Source of the DNA: Burkholderiales bacterium
GTDB taxonomy: Bacteria; Pseudomonadota; Gammaproteobacteria; Burkholderiales; Burkholderiaceae_C
Reading direction: 5' to 3'
Assembly (NCBI GenBank): GCA_016213205.1
Contig: JACRAZ010000035.1
Location: 62,001 to 126,000, forward strand
Length of the DNA stretch: 64,000 nucleotides
Shown here: positions 1 to 8,490 of the stretch, piece after piece
How positions within the stretch are numbered: the stretch's first letter is position 1
How the letters are laid out: each line of letters begins with the position of its first letter
Notes under the pieces: model-generated
Database searches by the model: none
Told to the model about the DNA's origin: nothing
The model's input: the letters and a program-made list of their open reading frames with translations, nothing else
Program-made: the position numbers and the translations under genes

Positions 1-1267
1 CACCGGCCAGCTGCGCATGCGCCTGCTGTGCAGCTACACCGCCGCCGAGGTGGGCCTGGGCCACCTGATCCAGCAGAGCGCCACCTCGGCCCAGCGCGGG
101 CCCTGGCGCGGCGCGGGCTTCGAGGTCAGCACCCAAGGCTGGGCCAGCCTGCGGGCGGCCAAGGGGCTGCTGGTCAGCACCACCGCCCGCGCGGGCAGCT
201 ACGGCTCGGCCCAGTCCACCCAGCTCGACGATGCCGAGGCCGTGGCCAAGCTGCAGGCCGCGCGCGCGCTGGGCAGCACGCTCACCACCGCCGCCCGCAA
301 GGGCCAGGCGCATGGCCTCTCCACGCACGATGCCGGCCAGGCGATGGACACGCTCACCGCCGCGGTGGACCTGGCCCAGCGTGGCCGCCACGAGGCCAGC
401 GTGGGCGGCCAGCGCGCGCAGCAGCAGGATGCGGCGCGGGCCGACACCGACGCAGTGCACGCGTTTGCCGACCCGGTGCTGCTGATGGATGCGCCCAGCA
501 CGGTGGCCTTTGCCACCGAGGCGCAGTTCGCCAGCACCGCGGGCCAGGACACCAGCCTCGTCGCCCACGGCGACAGTCACCAGGCCGCCGCCCACACCTA
601 CGCCTCGGTCTCGGGCAAGACCACCAGTCTGTACGCCCACGACGGCGGCATCAAGGCCTTTGCGGCCAACGGCCCCGTCTCGCTGCGCGCCCACACCGAT
701 GCGATGCAGATCCTGGCCGACCAGGAACTCACGATCTACTCGATCAACGACGAGATCCACATCGACGCCAAGGAACGCATCGAGCTCTTCGACGGCAAGA
801 GCTCCATCGTGCTCGAAGGCGGCGACATCACCTTCACGATGCCGGGGCTGTACTCCGCGCCGATGAGCACGCACGAGTTCATGGCTGCCGGGGGCGGGCA
901 GCCCGATCTGTCCGCGCTGCCGCGGGGCACGGTGAAGGAGCCGCCGAACGAACTGGAGCTGCACTTCCACTACGACGATCTGTCGCCGGTGGCGGGTGCC
1001 ACCTACACGGTGACCTACGAGACCGGCGAGGTCTACCAGGGCAGGCTCGACAGCGCCGCCTACACGCTGATTCCCGGCGTTCCAAAGGGCCGCTACCGGG
1101 TCGAGTACGGCGAAGATGCCAGGCCCTGGGCGGCCCCGCCGCTGCCAACGGATACCGCCGAGTTCCGCAAGGGCGAGGTACAGGCGATGGGCCGCGAGAT
1201 CATCGAACGTGCACTTGATCGCGAGGCCCCGTTGGCCGACGCAGACGATGAAGGAGCCGCCCCATGA
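1..1267 (+). CDS. vgrG: VgrG T6SS spike protein, 3' part (5' end outside window)
   Basis: The reading frame is open from the first base, so the start lies upstream. The visible part matches the C-terminal half of the complete VgrG at 34520-37345: a stretch resembling LNLGHLIHQ followed by GLLLSS, then the DUF2345 beta-helical part that extends the gp5-like needle. VgrG trimerises at the tip of the T6SS tube and carries effectors into target cells. After the DUF2345 region this copy has an extra tail of about 120 residues (from roughly nt 900) containing LELHFHYDD, a Gly-Ala-Tyr-type strand pattern and GVPKGRYRVEYG. This resembles a transthyretin/carboxypeptidase-regulatory-like adaptor fold known on some VgrGs as the effector-docking domain (inference). 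The stop overlaps the next start in an ATGA, so the downstream toxin is translationally coupled and is its likely cargo. Confidence 0.88.
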   Translation, partial: TGQLRMRLLCSYTAAEVGLGHLIQQSATSAQRGPWRGAGFEVSTQGWASLRAAKGLLVSTTARAGSYGSAQSTQLDDAEAVAKLQAARALGSTLTTAARKGQAHGLSTHDAGQAMDTLTAAVDLAQRGRHEASVGGQRAQQQDAARADTDAVHAFADPVLLMDAPSTVAFATEAQFASTAGQDTSLVAHGDSHQAAAHTYASVSGKTTSLYAHDGGIKAFAANGPVSLRAHTDAMQILADQELTIYSINDEIHIDAKERIELFDGKSSIVLEGGDITFTMPGLYSAPMSTHEFMAAGGGQPDLSALPRGTVKEPPNELELHFHYDDLSPVAGATYTVTYETGEVYQGRLDSAAYTLIPGVPKGRYRVEYGEDARPWAAPPLPTDTAEFRKGEVQAMGREIIERALDREAPLADADDEGAAP

Positions 1268-2919
1268 GTTCGGCCGTGGCCACCGCACCAGGGTCCGCAA
1301 CGGGCCGAAGATCGCAGATCGAGAGCTTCTTCCGCACATTGATCCTCGGCGACTTCGAGGACCACCCCAACACACCCGCCGAGATCATTGGCGGCCTCAT
1401 CTCGCTGGTGCCGGTGCTCGACCAGGTGATGGACGTGCGCGACATCGCTGCCTGCCTGTACAAGATCAACAACCAAGGCGGCTTCAAGCACGCCACGCCA
1501 GAGCAAGTGGTCAACCTCGGCTTCGCGGCGATCGGCGCCATCCCGGAAGTCGGCAGCGCCTTCAAGACCGTGTTCAAGCCCTTGTGGCGCGAACGCCACC
1601 TTGCCAAGACCGCTGTCAACAGCGGCGTGCACGCAGTCGAAGCGCTGCTGGGCATGCGCAAGGGCGGCGCCATCGACTGGATCCGCAAGGAGTTGATCGG
1701 CAAGTGGGGTGCCCGCACCAGCCAAGCCATCCAGCGGGTGAACGCGGCCCTCGACGCCTGCATCGCCCTGCTGGAATTCGTGGCCACGGCACAGGGCTGG
1801 AAAGGCTGGCTCATACCGGACAGCATCCAGACCCTGGCGCACGGCATGCTGCCGGGCATGAAGGCCATGCGCACCGACGTCAACAGCACCATGCAGCGCG
1901 CATCGGCAGAGATCGGGATCTTTCTGCAGGACCTGTTGGGCGAGCAGGCCGCTGCCGTGGTGATGGCCGCCGGCCAGAAGGCCGTGGCAGCCTCTGCGCT
2001 GCCAGGGGCGCGCTCCAATGCAAAGAACCAGCACAACGCTGCGGCCGTGCACCCCAAGGGGCAGGAGCTTCCACGCCAGGGCCGCAAGAAGACGCTGGAC
2101 AAGGACACGACCAACACAGAGAAGGGGGCTGGCGGGTCGCACCGGGCCATTCAGGCCACGCGCCAAGCATTCGGCAAGATGTCTCATGTGGCCACTGGCC
2201 TGATCGGCGAGCACATGGTGGACTACCATGAACTCAAGCGACTGGGCGGCACCTTCATCCACGACAGCAACAAGCCGTTTGCGTCCAAGTCGGCCGTCGC
2301 AAAGATCAACGCCGACAAGCGACCGGTCAACCTCAGCCTTGAAGACCTGCCAAAGGTGCCCCACAAAGGCATCGATGCCATTTGGGCGCACAACGGCAAG
2401 CTCACCGTCACGGAAGCGAAGGCGCGGGGCAGCATCTTTGCCGTCGAGTCGATGATGAGCAAACTGAAGACGCCGGCCGGCATTGCCTCCCATGGCGACA
2501 AGATGCTATTTCACCTGCTGAGCACCAGCAAGGACGCTGAGGGTGATGGAAAGACGGTGATTCAGATGTCGCGCCGATGGGTTCAGATGCGTGCAGATGC
2601 GGAAGGCGTCCCGGCCGACGCCAAGCTGGCTCTGGCCAACGACGCGTGCGAACGACGCGTGGTCCTTGTCACCTTCGAGTCCCCAGGGGCCACCGACCAC
2701 GCGCAGGCCCTTGCTGAACTCAACTTGGGCTGCCCCCGAGAGCTGATCCACCCTCATCCCGAGCATGAGACGCAGTTCGCTTGGGACAGGTCAGCGATTG
2801 ATCGAGTCGTGAATGAAAAGTACCTTGCCGCATCCACCAAGGCGGCAAGCAAGGACAACTCGCAGGTCCATGGTTCTGGAGAAGCCGGCAAGAAGTCGGG
2901 CAGCAAGAAACGACGATAG
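1264..2919 (+). CDS. Predicted T6SS DNase effector, PoNe-like PD-(D/E)xK fold
   Basis: 551 residues, no Sec signal. Residues 1-200 form a helical, partly hydrophobic N-terminal module (GGLISLVPVLDQVMDVRD around 43-60) of the kind that precedes polymorphic toxins. A basic linker (about 245-290) follows. The C-terminal domain has the layout of a PD-(D/E)xK nuclease: helix Glu316 in GLIGEHMVD, Asp371 in GIDAIW, and Glu384-Ala-Lys386 in the next strand, with a later Q-M-S-R-R helix. This is the pattern of PoNe-type DNase effectors, which degrade DNA of rival cells. The C-terminus is Lys-rich (KKSGSKKRR). The start overlaps the vgrG stop by 4 bp, and a PoNi-type immunity gene follows after 19 bp. 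Third-position GC falls in the second half of the gene, which suggests acquired toxin DNA. Nuclease activity is inferred, not shown. Confidence 0.75.
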   Translation: MSSAVATAPGSATGRRSQIESFFRTLILGDFEDHPNTPAEIIGGLISLVPVLDQVMDVRDIAACLYKINNQGGFKHATPEQVVNLGFAAIGAIPEVGSAFKTVFKPLWRERHLAKTAVNSGVHAVEALLGMRKGGAIDWIRKELIGKWGARTSQAIQRVNAALDACIALLEFVATAQGWKGWLIPDSIQTLAHGMLPGMKAMRTDVNSTMQRASAEIGIFLQDLLGEQAAAVVMAAGQKAVAASALPGARSNAKNQHNAAAVHPKGQELPRQGRKKTLDKDTTNTEKGAGGSHRAIQATRQAFGKMSHVATGLIGEHMVDYHELKRLGGTFIHDSNKPFASKSAVAKINADKRPVNLSLEDLPKVPHKGIDAIWAHNGKLTVTEAKARGSIFAVESMMSKLKTPAGIASHGDKMLFHLLSTSKDAEGDGKTVIQMSRRWVQMRADAEGVPADAKLALANDACERRVVLVTFESPGATDHAQALAELNLGCPRELIHPHPEHETQFAWDRSAIDRVVNEKYLAASTKAASKDNSQVHGSGEAGKKSGSKKRR

Positions 2920-2938
2920 ATAGGTCGAGTTCGACGTG

Positions 2939-4024
2939 ATGAGAAAGAATCTGCGCAAGCCGCCCTCGTTGGTCGGGTCCGGCTGGACCGAGAGTCAGTT
3001 CCGTGCGGTGCGCCGCCAGAAATTCCTGACCTATTCGGACTTCACGCTCAACGAGCTGTGGCTAGACCGATCCCAGGCGGCCACTCTCACCGCGATCGAC
3101 ACGCGGCGGCGCGACCGCGACTTCGATCCGTTTGGCCAGGGCGCGATGCTTGAGTACTCGATGCGCAGGCTGCGATTGCGGTACACGGCAGGAGTCGCCG
3201 TCGACGAACTCATTGGTCACTTCACCCAGGCCGCAGACTGGTTTGCGAGATGGCACATCGCCCACACCGAGCATATGCAGTCACTTGCCGCCCAACGTCG
3301 ACTGGAACTGCGCCCAGATCTCACGCCGGTAACATTTGATGAGTTGGAGGACTTTCAACAAGCCGTCGAGTTGGTAAGCCTGGGCGCATTGCTGGGTCAA
3401 GGGACGGCTATTCAAAGAGCGTGCGACCTATTGAGCAGGTATCGAGGCGAGGACATGCTCTTCGAGAGCATCGTCGAGCCAGCGGTGAACGACATTCGGC
3501 ACGTCGAGGAGTTCTACCACGCGACCCCCTACGATCCCTTGCTGGATGCGGTGTACACGGCCGAGACTGGCCCGCAAGCAAGCCAGTACGTCAAGAAATA
3601 CCTCGACAACTGGTACAAGTCCTTCGAAGGCTGCACTTGGCACGACGGCCACCTCAAAGCCCAGGACTACATGACCCCGTACTACGGCTACTGGTCCTTC
3701 GAAGCCGCCGCCATCTGCGTCATTCACAACATCGACGACTCGCCGTTTCGCGACCACCTGGTCTACCCGAAAGTCCTTGCCGACTGGGCGCGTGCCAACA
3801 ACTCGATCGGCAAGCTTCGCGCCGCGGCCGAGGCGGCGCGCACCCATGGCATGACCCGCATGCGCTGTGAAGGCGGCCAGCCCTGCCCTCAAGCCGGCTT
3901 CTGGTTCACCACCGCCCTGGCCAGCTCACGTCGACACTTCGATGCAGGTACCGTGATGCCCGAGATCAAGGACTCTCCTTGGGGTGCCACGGTCTGGTAC
4001 TGGCACGAAGACCAGAAGCACTAG
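2939..4024 (+). CDS. PoNi-like immunity protein (DUF1910/DUF1911)
   Basis: 361 residues from the ATG at 2939; a GTG directly before it at 2936 is the alternative. The central and C-terminal parts look like the paired DUF1910/DUF1911 helical repeats of PoNi proteins, which bind and neutralise PoNe DNases. Visible hallmarks are YYGYWSFEAAAI near residues 245-256 and a charged helical N-terminal half. The last 50 residues (CEGGQPCPQAGFWF, RRHFDAG, then a WYWHEDQ end) look like a small separate domain seen at the end of some T6SS immunity proteins. There is no signal peptide, as expected for protection against a cytoplasmic nuclease. Position directly after the toxin gene supports the assignment. 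Base composition is less GC-rich than the surrounding housekeeping genes. Confidence 0.75.
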   Translation: MRKNLRKPPSLVGSGWTESQFRAVRRQKFLTYSDFTLNELWLDRSQAATLTAIDTRRRDRDFDPFGQGAMLEYSMRRLRLRYTAGVAVDELIGHFTQAADWFARWHIAHTEHMQSLAAQRRLELRPDLTPVTFDELEDFQQAVELVSLGALLGQGTAIQRACDLLSRYRGEDMLFESIVEPAVNDIRHVEEFYHATPYDPLLDAVYTAETGPQASQYVKKYLDNWYKSFEGCTWHDGHLKAQDYMTPYYGYWSFEAAAICVIHNIDDSPFRDHLVYPKVLADWARANNSIGKLRAAAEAARTHGMTRMRCEGGQPCPQAGFWFTTALASSRRHFDAGTVMPEIKDSPWGATVWYWHEDQKH

Positions 4025-4029
4025 CGCTT

Positions 4030-4179
4030 GATGACAGCGTGATCAACAACCGCAGCAACGCCTTCGTCGAATCGGTGAACGGCCAGCGTCGGCACACCAA
4101 GCGTGCGGCAGGTGGAACCCGCACATCCAAGACCTTCATCGCCATCGACTCGTTGCGACGGTCATGCCTGACGAAACTG
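4030..4179 (+). pseudogene. Transposase C-terminal remnant (ISL3-like?)
   Basis: In frame 1 the translation contains INNRSNAFVESVNG followed by TKRAAGGTRTSKTFIAIDSL and an RRSCLTKL end. The spacing (N-x-E-x-N-G, then KRAxxGxRT, then NFIAI-like) resembles the extreme C-terminus of ISL3-type transposases. No upstream transposase body, start or terminal inverted repeats are visible, and the fragment begins a few bases after the immunity-gene stop. It is best read as debris of an insertion that accompanied the toxin cassette. Family assignment rests on pattern memory only. Confidence 0.35.
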
Positions 4180-4504
4180 GGCGCGCGCCAATCAGGCCTT
4201 GAGCCAAGGTGGCAGCGACGGACAGGCCTGAGCGCCTTGCCGTCTGGCGCCCCGCATCCGGCCCGACTCCCCAACGCCGCCCCGCCGACGGCAACCAGCA
4301 CGCTGGCCGGCCGGCACGCCCGCGCCCCAAGCCCGCGCGCCCAGGCACGGTCTTGGTGTGAAACCGCTGCCGCTTACCTGCCGCGTCATGCGCGGGCGCG
4401 CGTTGGCGGTGCATGCGGCTGTCGCGCGGGTGACGACTGGGCGCGCCGGCACGGCAATTGCTGCGCCGCGTCAACGCGTCTCCACCACGATCGGAAGGTA
4501 GTCC
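4180..4504 (+). other. Intergenic stretch, no gene recognised
   Basis: GC-rich spacer between the toxin cassette and the kinase operon. I see no convincing gene, repeat or terminator. A GGAAGG ribosome-binding site at 4493-4498 serves the kinase start at 4505. The long open frame that crosses this stretch is a low-complexity Arg/Ala/Gly-rich shadow. Confidence 0.5.
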
Positions 4505-6670
4505 ATGACTTCCACGGCTCACGCCGCCCATGCGGCCGACCTGGCCATGCCCCCCGGCTCGCCGGCCTCCGGCGGGCTTGGCCCCGCCACCCGCCCCTTG
4601 TCACTGGGGCTGGGCCCGGGCCTGGGCAAGTACCGCGAGATCCTGATCGCGGTGGCGTTCTTCCTGCTGTTCGACCTGGCCGTGCTGGTGCTGAACTTCT
4701 ACGTCTCGTTCCAGATCGCCGAGGATGCGGTGGCCATCAACCTGGCTGGCCGCCAGCGCATGCTGAGCCAGCGCATGTCCAAGGCGCTGTACGCCAGCGA
4801 GCTGGCGGTGGCGCAAGGGCCGGTGCCGGCAGCGCTGGTGGAAGAACTGCAGCTCGCCAGCCGGCTGTTCGACAGCACGCTGCAGGGTTTTCGCACCGGC
4901 GGCCAGGTCAGCGGTGGCGATGGTCGGGCGCTGCGGCTGCCTGCCGCCACCGGCCCGCGCAGTGCCGACATCCTGGCCCGCGCCATCGCGCTGTGGGAGC
5001 CCTGGCGCCGCCTGATGGCGCCGCTGGCCGAGGCCAGCGCACTGGCGCAGCCGGTGATCGTGCGCTCGGCGGCCGACTACGCGCGCGCCAACAACCTGGC
5101 GCTGCTGGGCCTGATGAACGAGCTCACCACCGATCTGGAAACCGCCGCCGCGCAGCGCGCCTCGGTGTTGCGGCTGGTGCAGACGGGCGGCATCGTGCTG
5201 GCGCTGCTGAACTTCCTGTTCATCCTGTTCAAGTTCGTCCGCCGCCTGCGCCAGTCGGATGCCGCGGTGGAACAGGCCAGCGCCGAGACCCGCAAGATCC
5301 TGTCGGTGGTGCGCGAGGGCCTGTTCCTGCTGACTCCCGGGATGACGCTGGGCACCCAGATCTCGCACTCGGTGGCCGGCATGTTCGGCCGCAAGGTGCG
5401 GCCGGGCGATCACTTCGTCGAGCTGCTCGCCCCGCTGGTCTCGGCCAAGACGCTGGAGGATGCGCGCAGCTACGTGGAGCTGCTGTTCACGCCCCACGTG
5501 AAGGAAGACCTGGTGCAGAGCATCAACCCGCTCACCGAGGTGGAGCTGCTGCAGCCCGACGCGCTGGGCTCGAAGCGCCGCCGCTTCTTGGCCATGCAGT
5601 TCAGCCGCGTGCTCGAAGGCCGCGAGGTGCGCCACCTGCTGGTGACGGTGCAGGACGTGACCCAGCGCGTCGAGCTCGAGCACCGGCTGGAAGGCGAGCA
5701 ACGCCGCGCGCAGCGCGAGTTCGATCTGCTGATGCAGGCCTACGAGGCCGACCCCGCCGCGCTGCAGGCCTTTGTGCAGCGCGCCGAGGCCTCGCTGCTG
5801 GAGGTGAACGACCTGCTGCGCCAGGTGGACGCCGGCACCGACCCCGCGCTGCTGCGGCGCACGGTGGAGCGCATCCACCGCCTGGTGCATGCCGTCAAGG
5901 GCGAGGCCTCGATGCTGGCGCTGGATTTGCTGGCCGGCACCGCGCACGCGTTCGAAACCCAGCTCCAGGGGCTGCGCGATGCGCCGGCCGCCGGCGGCGA
6001 TGCGCTGCTGGCGCTGCCGCTGCCGCTGGAAGACCTGCTGCTGCGGCTGCAGACGCTCAAGCGCTCGGTGCTGCGCACGCGGGCGCCGGCGCCGCAGGAC
6101 GGCGCGCCCGCCGAGGCCGAGCGCCTGGCCCGGCAGCTCGGCCACTTGGTGGGCCGCATCGCCGCCGACACCACGCGCCCGGCCACGCTGAGCACCCGCC
6201 TGGCAGCGCTGGCCGAGCTGCCCGAGCGCACCCGCGAGGCGCTGGCACAAATCGCCGTGCAACTGGTGCGCAACGCCGCCGTGCATGGCGTGGAAGACGC
6301 GGCCACCCGCGCCGCCTGCGGCAAGCCCGCACAGGCGCACATCGCGGTGGAGCTGGTGCGCGACGAAGCCGACCAGCCCTGCCTGCTGGTGCGCGACGAT
6401 GGTGCCGGCATCGACCCCGCGCGCGTGCGCCAGCGCCTGCTGGCCCTGGGCTGGGCCACCGAAGCCCAGCTGGCCGAGATGAGCCCGCAGCAGATCGTGG
6501 CGCAGGTCTTCAAGCCCGGCTTCAGCACCGCCGAGCAGGCCGATGTGCATGCCGGCCGTGGCGTGGGGCTGGACATCGTGGTCAACGAGGTGCGGCGCCT
6601 GGGCGCGCGCCTGCTCGTGTCCAGCCGGCCCCGGCAGGGCACCACCTTCCGCGTGCGCTTCACCGCATGA
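4505..6670 (+). CDS. Membrane CheA-like histidine kinase (PilJ-type sensor, Hpt, HATPase)
   Basis: 721 residues. TM1 is about 44-66 and TM2 about 225-244. The loop between them starts with AINLAGRQRMLSQRMSKALY, the signature of the type IV pilus/PilJ-type sensory domain. A PAS-like or linker region (about 255-395) follows, then an Hpt-like helix with HAVKGEA (phospho-acceptor candidate His462), then a CheA-type ATPase: N box LVRNAAVHG (588-596), G1 box DDGAGID (631-637) and GRGVGLDIV (684-692). No CheW-like domain and no dimerisation HisKA box are visible. The enzyme should autophosphorylate on the Hpt histidine and pass phosphate to the receiver encoded 7 bp downstream. A GGAAGG RBS stands at 4493-4498. 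Ligand and output are unknown. Confidence 0.82.
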   Translation: MTSTAHAAHAADLAMPPGSPASGGLGPATRPLSLGLGPGLGKYREILIAVAFFLLFDLAVLVLNFYVSFQIAEDAVAINLAGRQRMLSQRMSKALYASELAVAQGPVPAALVEELQLASRLFDSTLQGFRTGGQVSGGDGRALRLPAATGPRSADILARAIALWEPWRRLMAPLAEASALAQPVIVRSAADYARANNLALLGLMNELTTDLETAAAQRASVLRLVQTGGIVLALLNFLFILFKFVRRLRQSDAAVEQASAETRKILSVVREGLFLLTPGMTLGTQISHSVAGMFGRKVRPGDHFVELLAPLVSAKTLEDARSYVELLFTPHVKEDLVQSINPLTEVELLQPDALGSKRRRFLAMQFSRVLEGREVRHLLVTVQDVTQRVELEHRLEGEQRRAQREFDLLMQAYEADPAALQAFVQRAEASLLEVNDLLRQVDAGTDPALLRRTVERIHRLVHAVKGEASMLALDLLAGTAHAFETQLQGLRDAPAAGGDALLALPLPLEDLLLRLQTLKRSVLRTRAPAPQDGAPAEAERLARQLGHLVGRIAADTTRPATLSTRLAALAELPERTREALAQIAVQLVRNAAVHGVEDAATRAACGKPAQAHIAVELVRDEADQPCLLVRDDGAGIDPARVRQRLLALGWATEAQLAEMSPQQIVAQVFKPGFSTAEQADVHAGRGVGLDIVVNEVRRLGARLLVSSRPRQGTTFRVRFTA

Positions 6671-6677
6671 CGCCGCC

Positions 6678-7058
6678 ATGGCCATGAAGCTGCTGGTGGT
6701 GGACGATTCGAACATCGTGCGCTCGCGCATCGCCCGCGTGGTGCAGGGCGGCACGCTGGGCGACGTCACGCTGCTGGGCCTGGCGCGCAATGGCGACGAG
6801 GCGCTGCGCGCGGCCCGCCATGCCGAGCCGGACGTGGTGACCATGGACCTCACCATGCCCGGCATGGACGGCCTGGCCTGCATCCCCGCGCTGCTGGCGC
6901 TGCACCCGCGCAGCCGCATCCTGGTGATCAGCGCGCTGGACGACAAGTCCACCGCCATCCGCGCGCTGCGGCTGGGGGCGCACGGCTTCCTGCCCAAGCC
7001 CTTCTCCGACGAGAGCCTGCAGCTCGCCCTCCAGGGCCTGCTCGAACACAGCACCTGA
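6678..7058 (+). CDS. CheY-like single-domain response regulator
   Basis: 126 residues, only a receiver domain. The acidic pocket is at VVDDS (residues 7-11), the phospho-acceptor is Asp57 in TMDLTMPGMDG, and the conserved Lys lies in FLPKPFS near the end. There is no output domain, so it presumably acts by binding a target protein, like CheY. It lies 7 bp after the CheA-like kinase and 3 bp before a CheX-like phosphatase gene, so kinase, receiver and phosphatase are made from one message. The ATG at 6678 gives Met-Ala-Met-Lys; the ATG two codons later is equally possible. Confidence 0.88.
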   Translation: MAMKLLVVDDSNIVRSRIARVVQGGTLGDVTLLGLARNGDEALRAARHAEPDVVTMDLTMPGMDGLACIPALLALHPRSRILVISALDDKSTAIRALRLGAHGFLPKPFSDESLQLALQGLLEHST

Positions 7059-7061
7059 GCC

Positions 7062-7520
7062 ATGACCGCCTTGAAAGAATCCGACCTGCGCCTGTTTGTC
7101 GATTCGGTGCGGCGCTATTTCGACATCACCAGCCGCATCACGCCCGAGATCACCTCGGCCTTCCTGGGCGTGGAGCCGGTGGCCGGCCACGATTTCAACG
7201 GCATCGTGCGGTTTGCCGGGCGCTACCGCGGCCAGGTGCTGGTGTCGCTGCCGGCCGCGGCGCTGAAGGAGCTGCTGCTGCTGCAACGCGAGACCGACCT
7301 CTCGCCCGCGAACCTGCTCGACGCGGTGGGCGAGATCGCCAACACCCTGGCCGGCAACGCCCGCCGCCGCCTGGGCAAGGACCTGGACATCTCGGTGCCG
7401 CAAACCGTGCACGGCCACCCGGCCCCGGCGTCACGCACGCGAATGCACCCGTACGTCATCACCTTCCGCTGGAACCGCTACCCCGGCCTGGTGTGCGTGG
7501 ACCTGGCCGAAGCGGCCTGA
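7062..7520 (+). CDS. CheX-like CheY-P phosphatase
   Basis: 152 residues. The helix DAVGEIANTLAGNARRRLG (about 87-105) carries the Glu-x-x-Asn motif of CheC/CheX/FliY phosphatases, in which Glu and Asn drive dephosphorylation of a CheY-type receiver. The alternating hydrophobic strands around it fit the CheX fold. It is the last gene of the kinase-receiver-phosphatase operon and most likely resets the adjacent CheY-like protein. The absence of CheW, methyl-accepting proteins or flagellar genes nearby suggests a dedicated signalling line rather than the main chemotaxis pathway (inference). Confidence 0.78.
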   Translation: MTALKESDLRLFVDSVRRYFDITSRITPEITSAFLGVEPVAGHDFNGIVRFAGRYRGQVLVSLPAAALKELLLLQRETDLSPANLLDAVGEIANTLAGNARRRLGKDLDISVPQTVHGHPAPASRTRMHPYVITFRWNRYPGLVCVDLAEAA

Positions 7521-7820
7521 GGCTGAGACGCCGGCTGCCACGGCCGTCCAGGTGTGGCCGCCCTCTTCCGGCAGATCACCCAACCCCCAGGCGATTCGCG
7601 TGCCCGGCACGGCTGGCCAGCGGCGCCGGCCCCCACTGCCGTCGGCGCATGCCATGGGTTCCTTGGCGGTCGGCACCGCGTTGGGGCATCATAGCGCCGA
7701 CGGTGAGCGTCCATTCCTGAAGAACCTGCCCGTTCACCCGTTCAGCGCCTCTGCGGCCGTCGGATGGCGCCGTCGCGTTCCACACAAGACGGCATAGAGC
7801 CGACGCAAGGAGATCAAGCC
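7521..7820 (+). other. Intergenic stretch, no gene recognised
   Basis: About 300 bp between the CheX-like gene and the lipoprotein gene. No ORF with plausible codon use is present. It probably holds the promoter of the lipoprotein gene; an AAGGAGA Shine-Dalgarno sequence lies at 7807-7813, ahead of the ATG at 7821. No clear terminator hairpin was found. Confidence 0.5.
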
Positions 7821-8327
7821 ATGCACTTCTTCAATCGTGGGTTCCACTTTCGGCTCGCAGGCCTGCTGGTGGTTGCGCTGTCGCTTCTGTAGGCGTGCGG
7901 CGGAACGGACGAGGTACCCATTGCGCACGAGTTGATTGCCACGCGGGCCGTCGCGGACCCCCTCAACGCGGTTGACCCGGCCGCGGTGCCTTCCGCCGAC
8001 GACACTCGCACGTACTTCCATGTCTACCGAAGCCAGTCGGAGTGGGCAACGTGGTGGGAGCGAGCAAACAGCCGGTACAGCCCTCAGCCGCTTCCCGCTG
8101 TCGACTTCGCCAGCAGCACGATCGCCGGCGTCTATCTCGGCATGCGTCCGAACGGGTGTTTCGCGCTGAGCATCCAGCAGGTGGTTGAACGCGACGGCGC
8201 GATCATCGTTCGCTACCACGAGGGCAAGCCCGGCCCGGGCGACACCTGTTCGGCCGCGGCGGTGTACCCGCTCAAGCTGATCCGCATCCAGGCCACCGGG
8301 CTGCCGATCCAGTTCGTCGAGGTCTGA
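7821..8327 (+). pseudogene. PrcB-domain lipoprotein gene interrupted by an in-frame TAG at the lipobox
   Basis: From the ATG at 7821, preceded by a strong AAGGAGA site, the frame reads a short basic start, a hydrophobic stretch (LAGLLVVALSLL), then TAG at 7890-7892, then Ala-Cys-Gly-Gly and 144 more residues in the same frame to the stop at 8327. Without the stop it would be a 168-residue lipoprotein with an L-x-A-C lipobox. The C-terminal half (AGVYLGMRPNGCFALSIQQV and a PGPGDTC loop) resembles the PrcB C-terminal domain. The only downstream start, a TTG at 7932, would give a product without a signal sequence. The gene is therefore a recent pseudogene, an amber-suppressed gene or a sequencing error; one base decides. 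Confidence 0.7.
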
Positions 8328-8490
8328 AGTCGCACGGCAGAGGCCGCAGCAAGCATTGCTGGCACCAACGGTGACAGCTTGGCGGTGGCAGCGGCCCGCC
8401 AGACGCGGCTTGCTTGCCACCGGTCAAGACCCTGCGCCCGGCATTGGGGCAGGCTGTGCGGCAGCATCACCAGCACAGACAGGTCCTCGC

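Noticed and set aside
3979-6687. A 902-residue plus-strand frame over the kinase gene
   Set aside because: Arg/Ala/Gly-rich with no motif; it is an out-of-frame shadow of the CheA-like kinase gene, which has clear domains. Only its first 50 codons after 4030 resemble a protein (transposase scrap).
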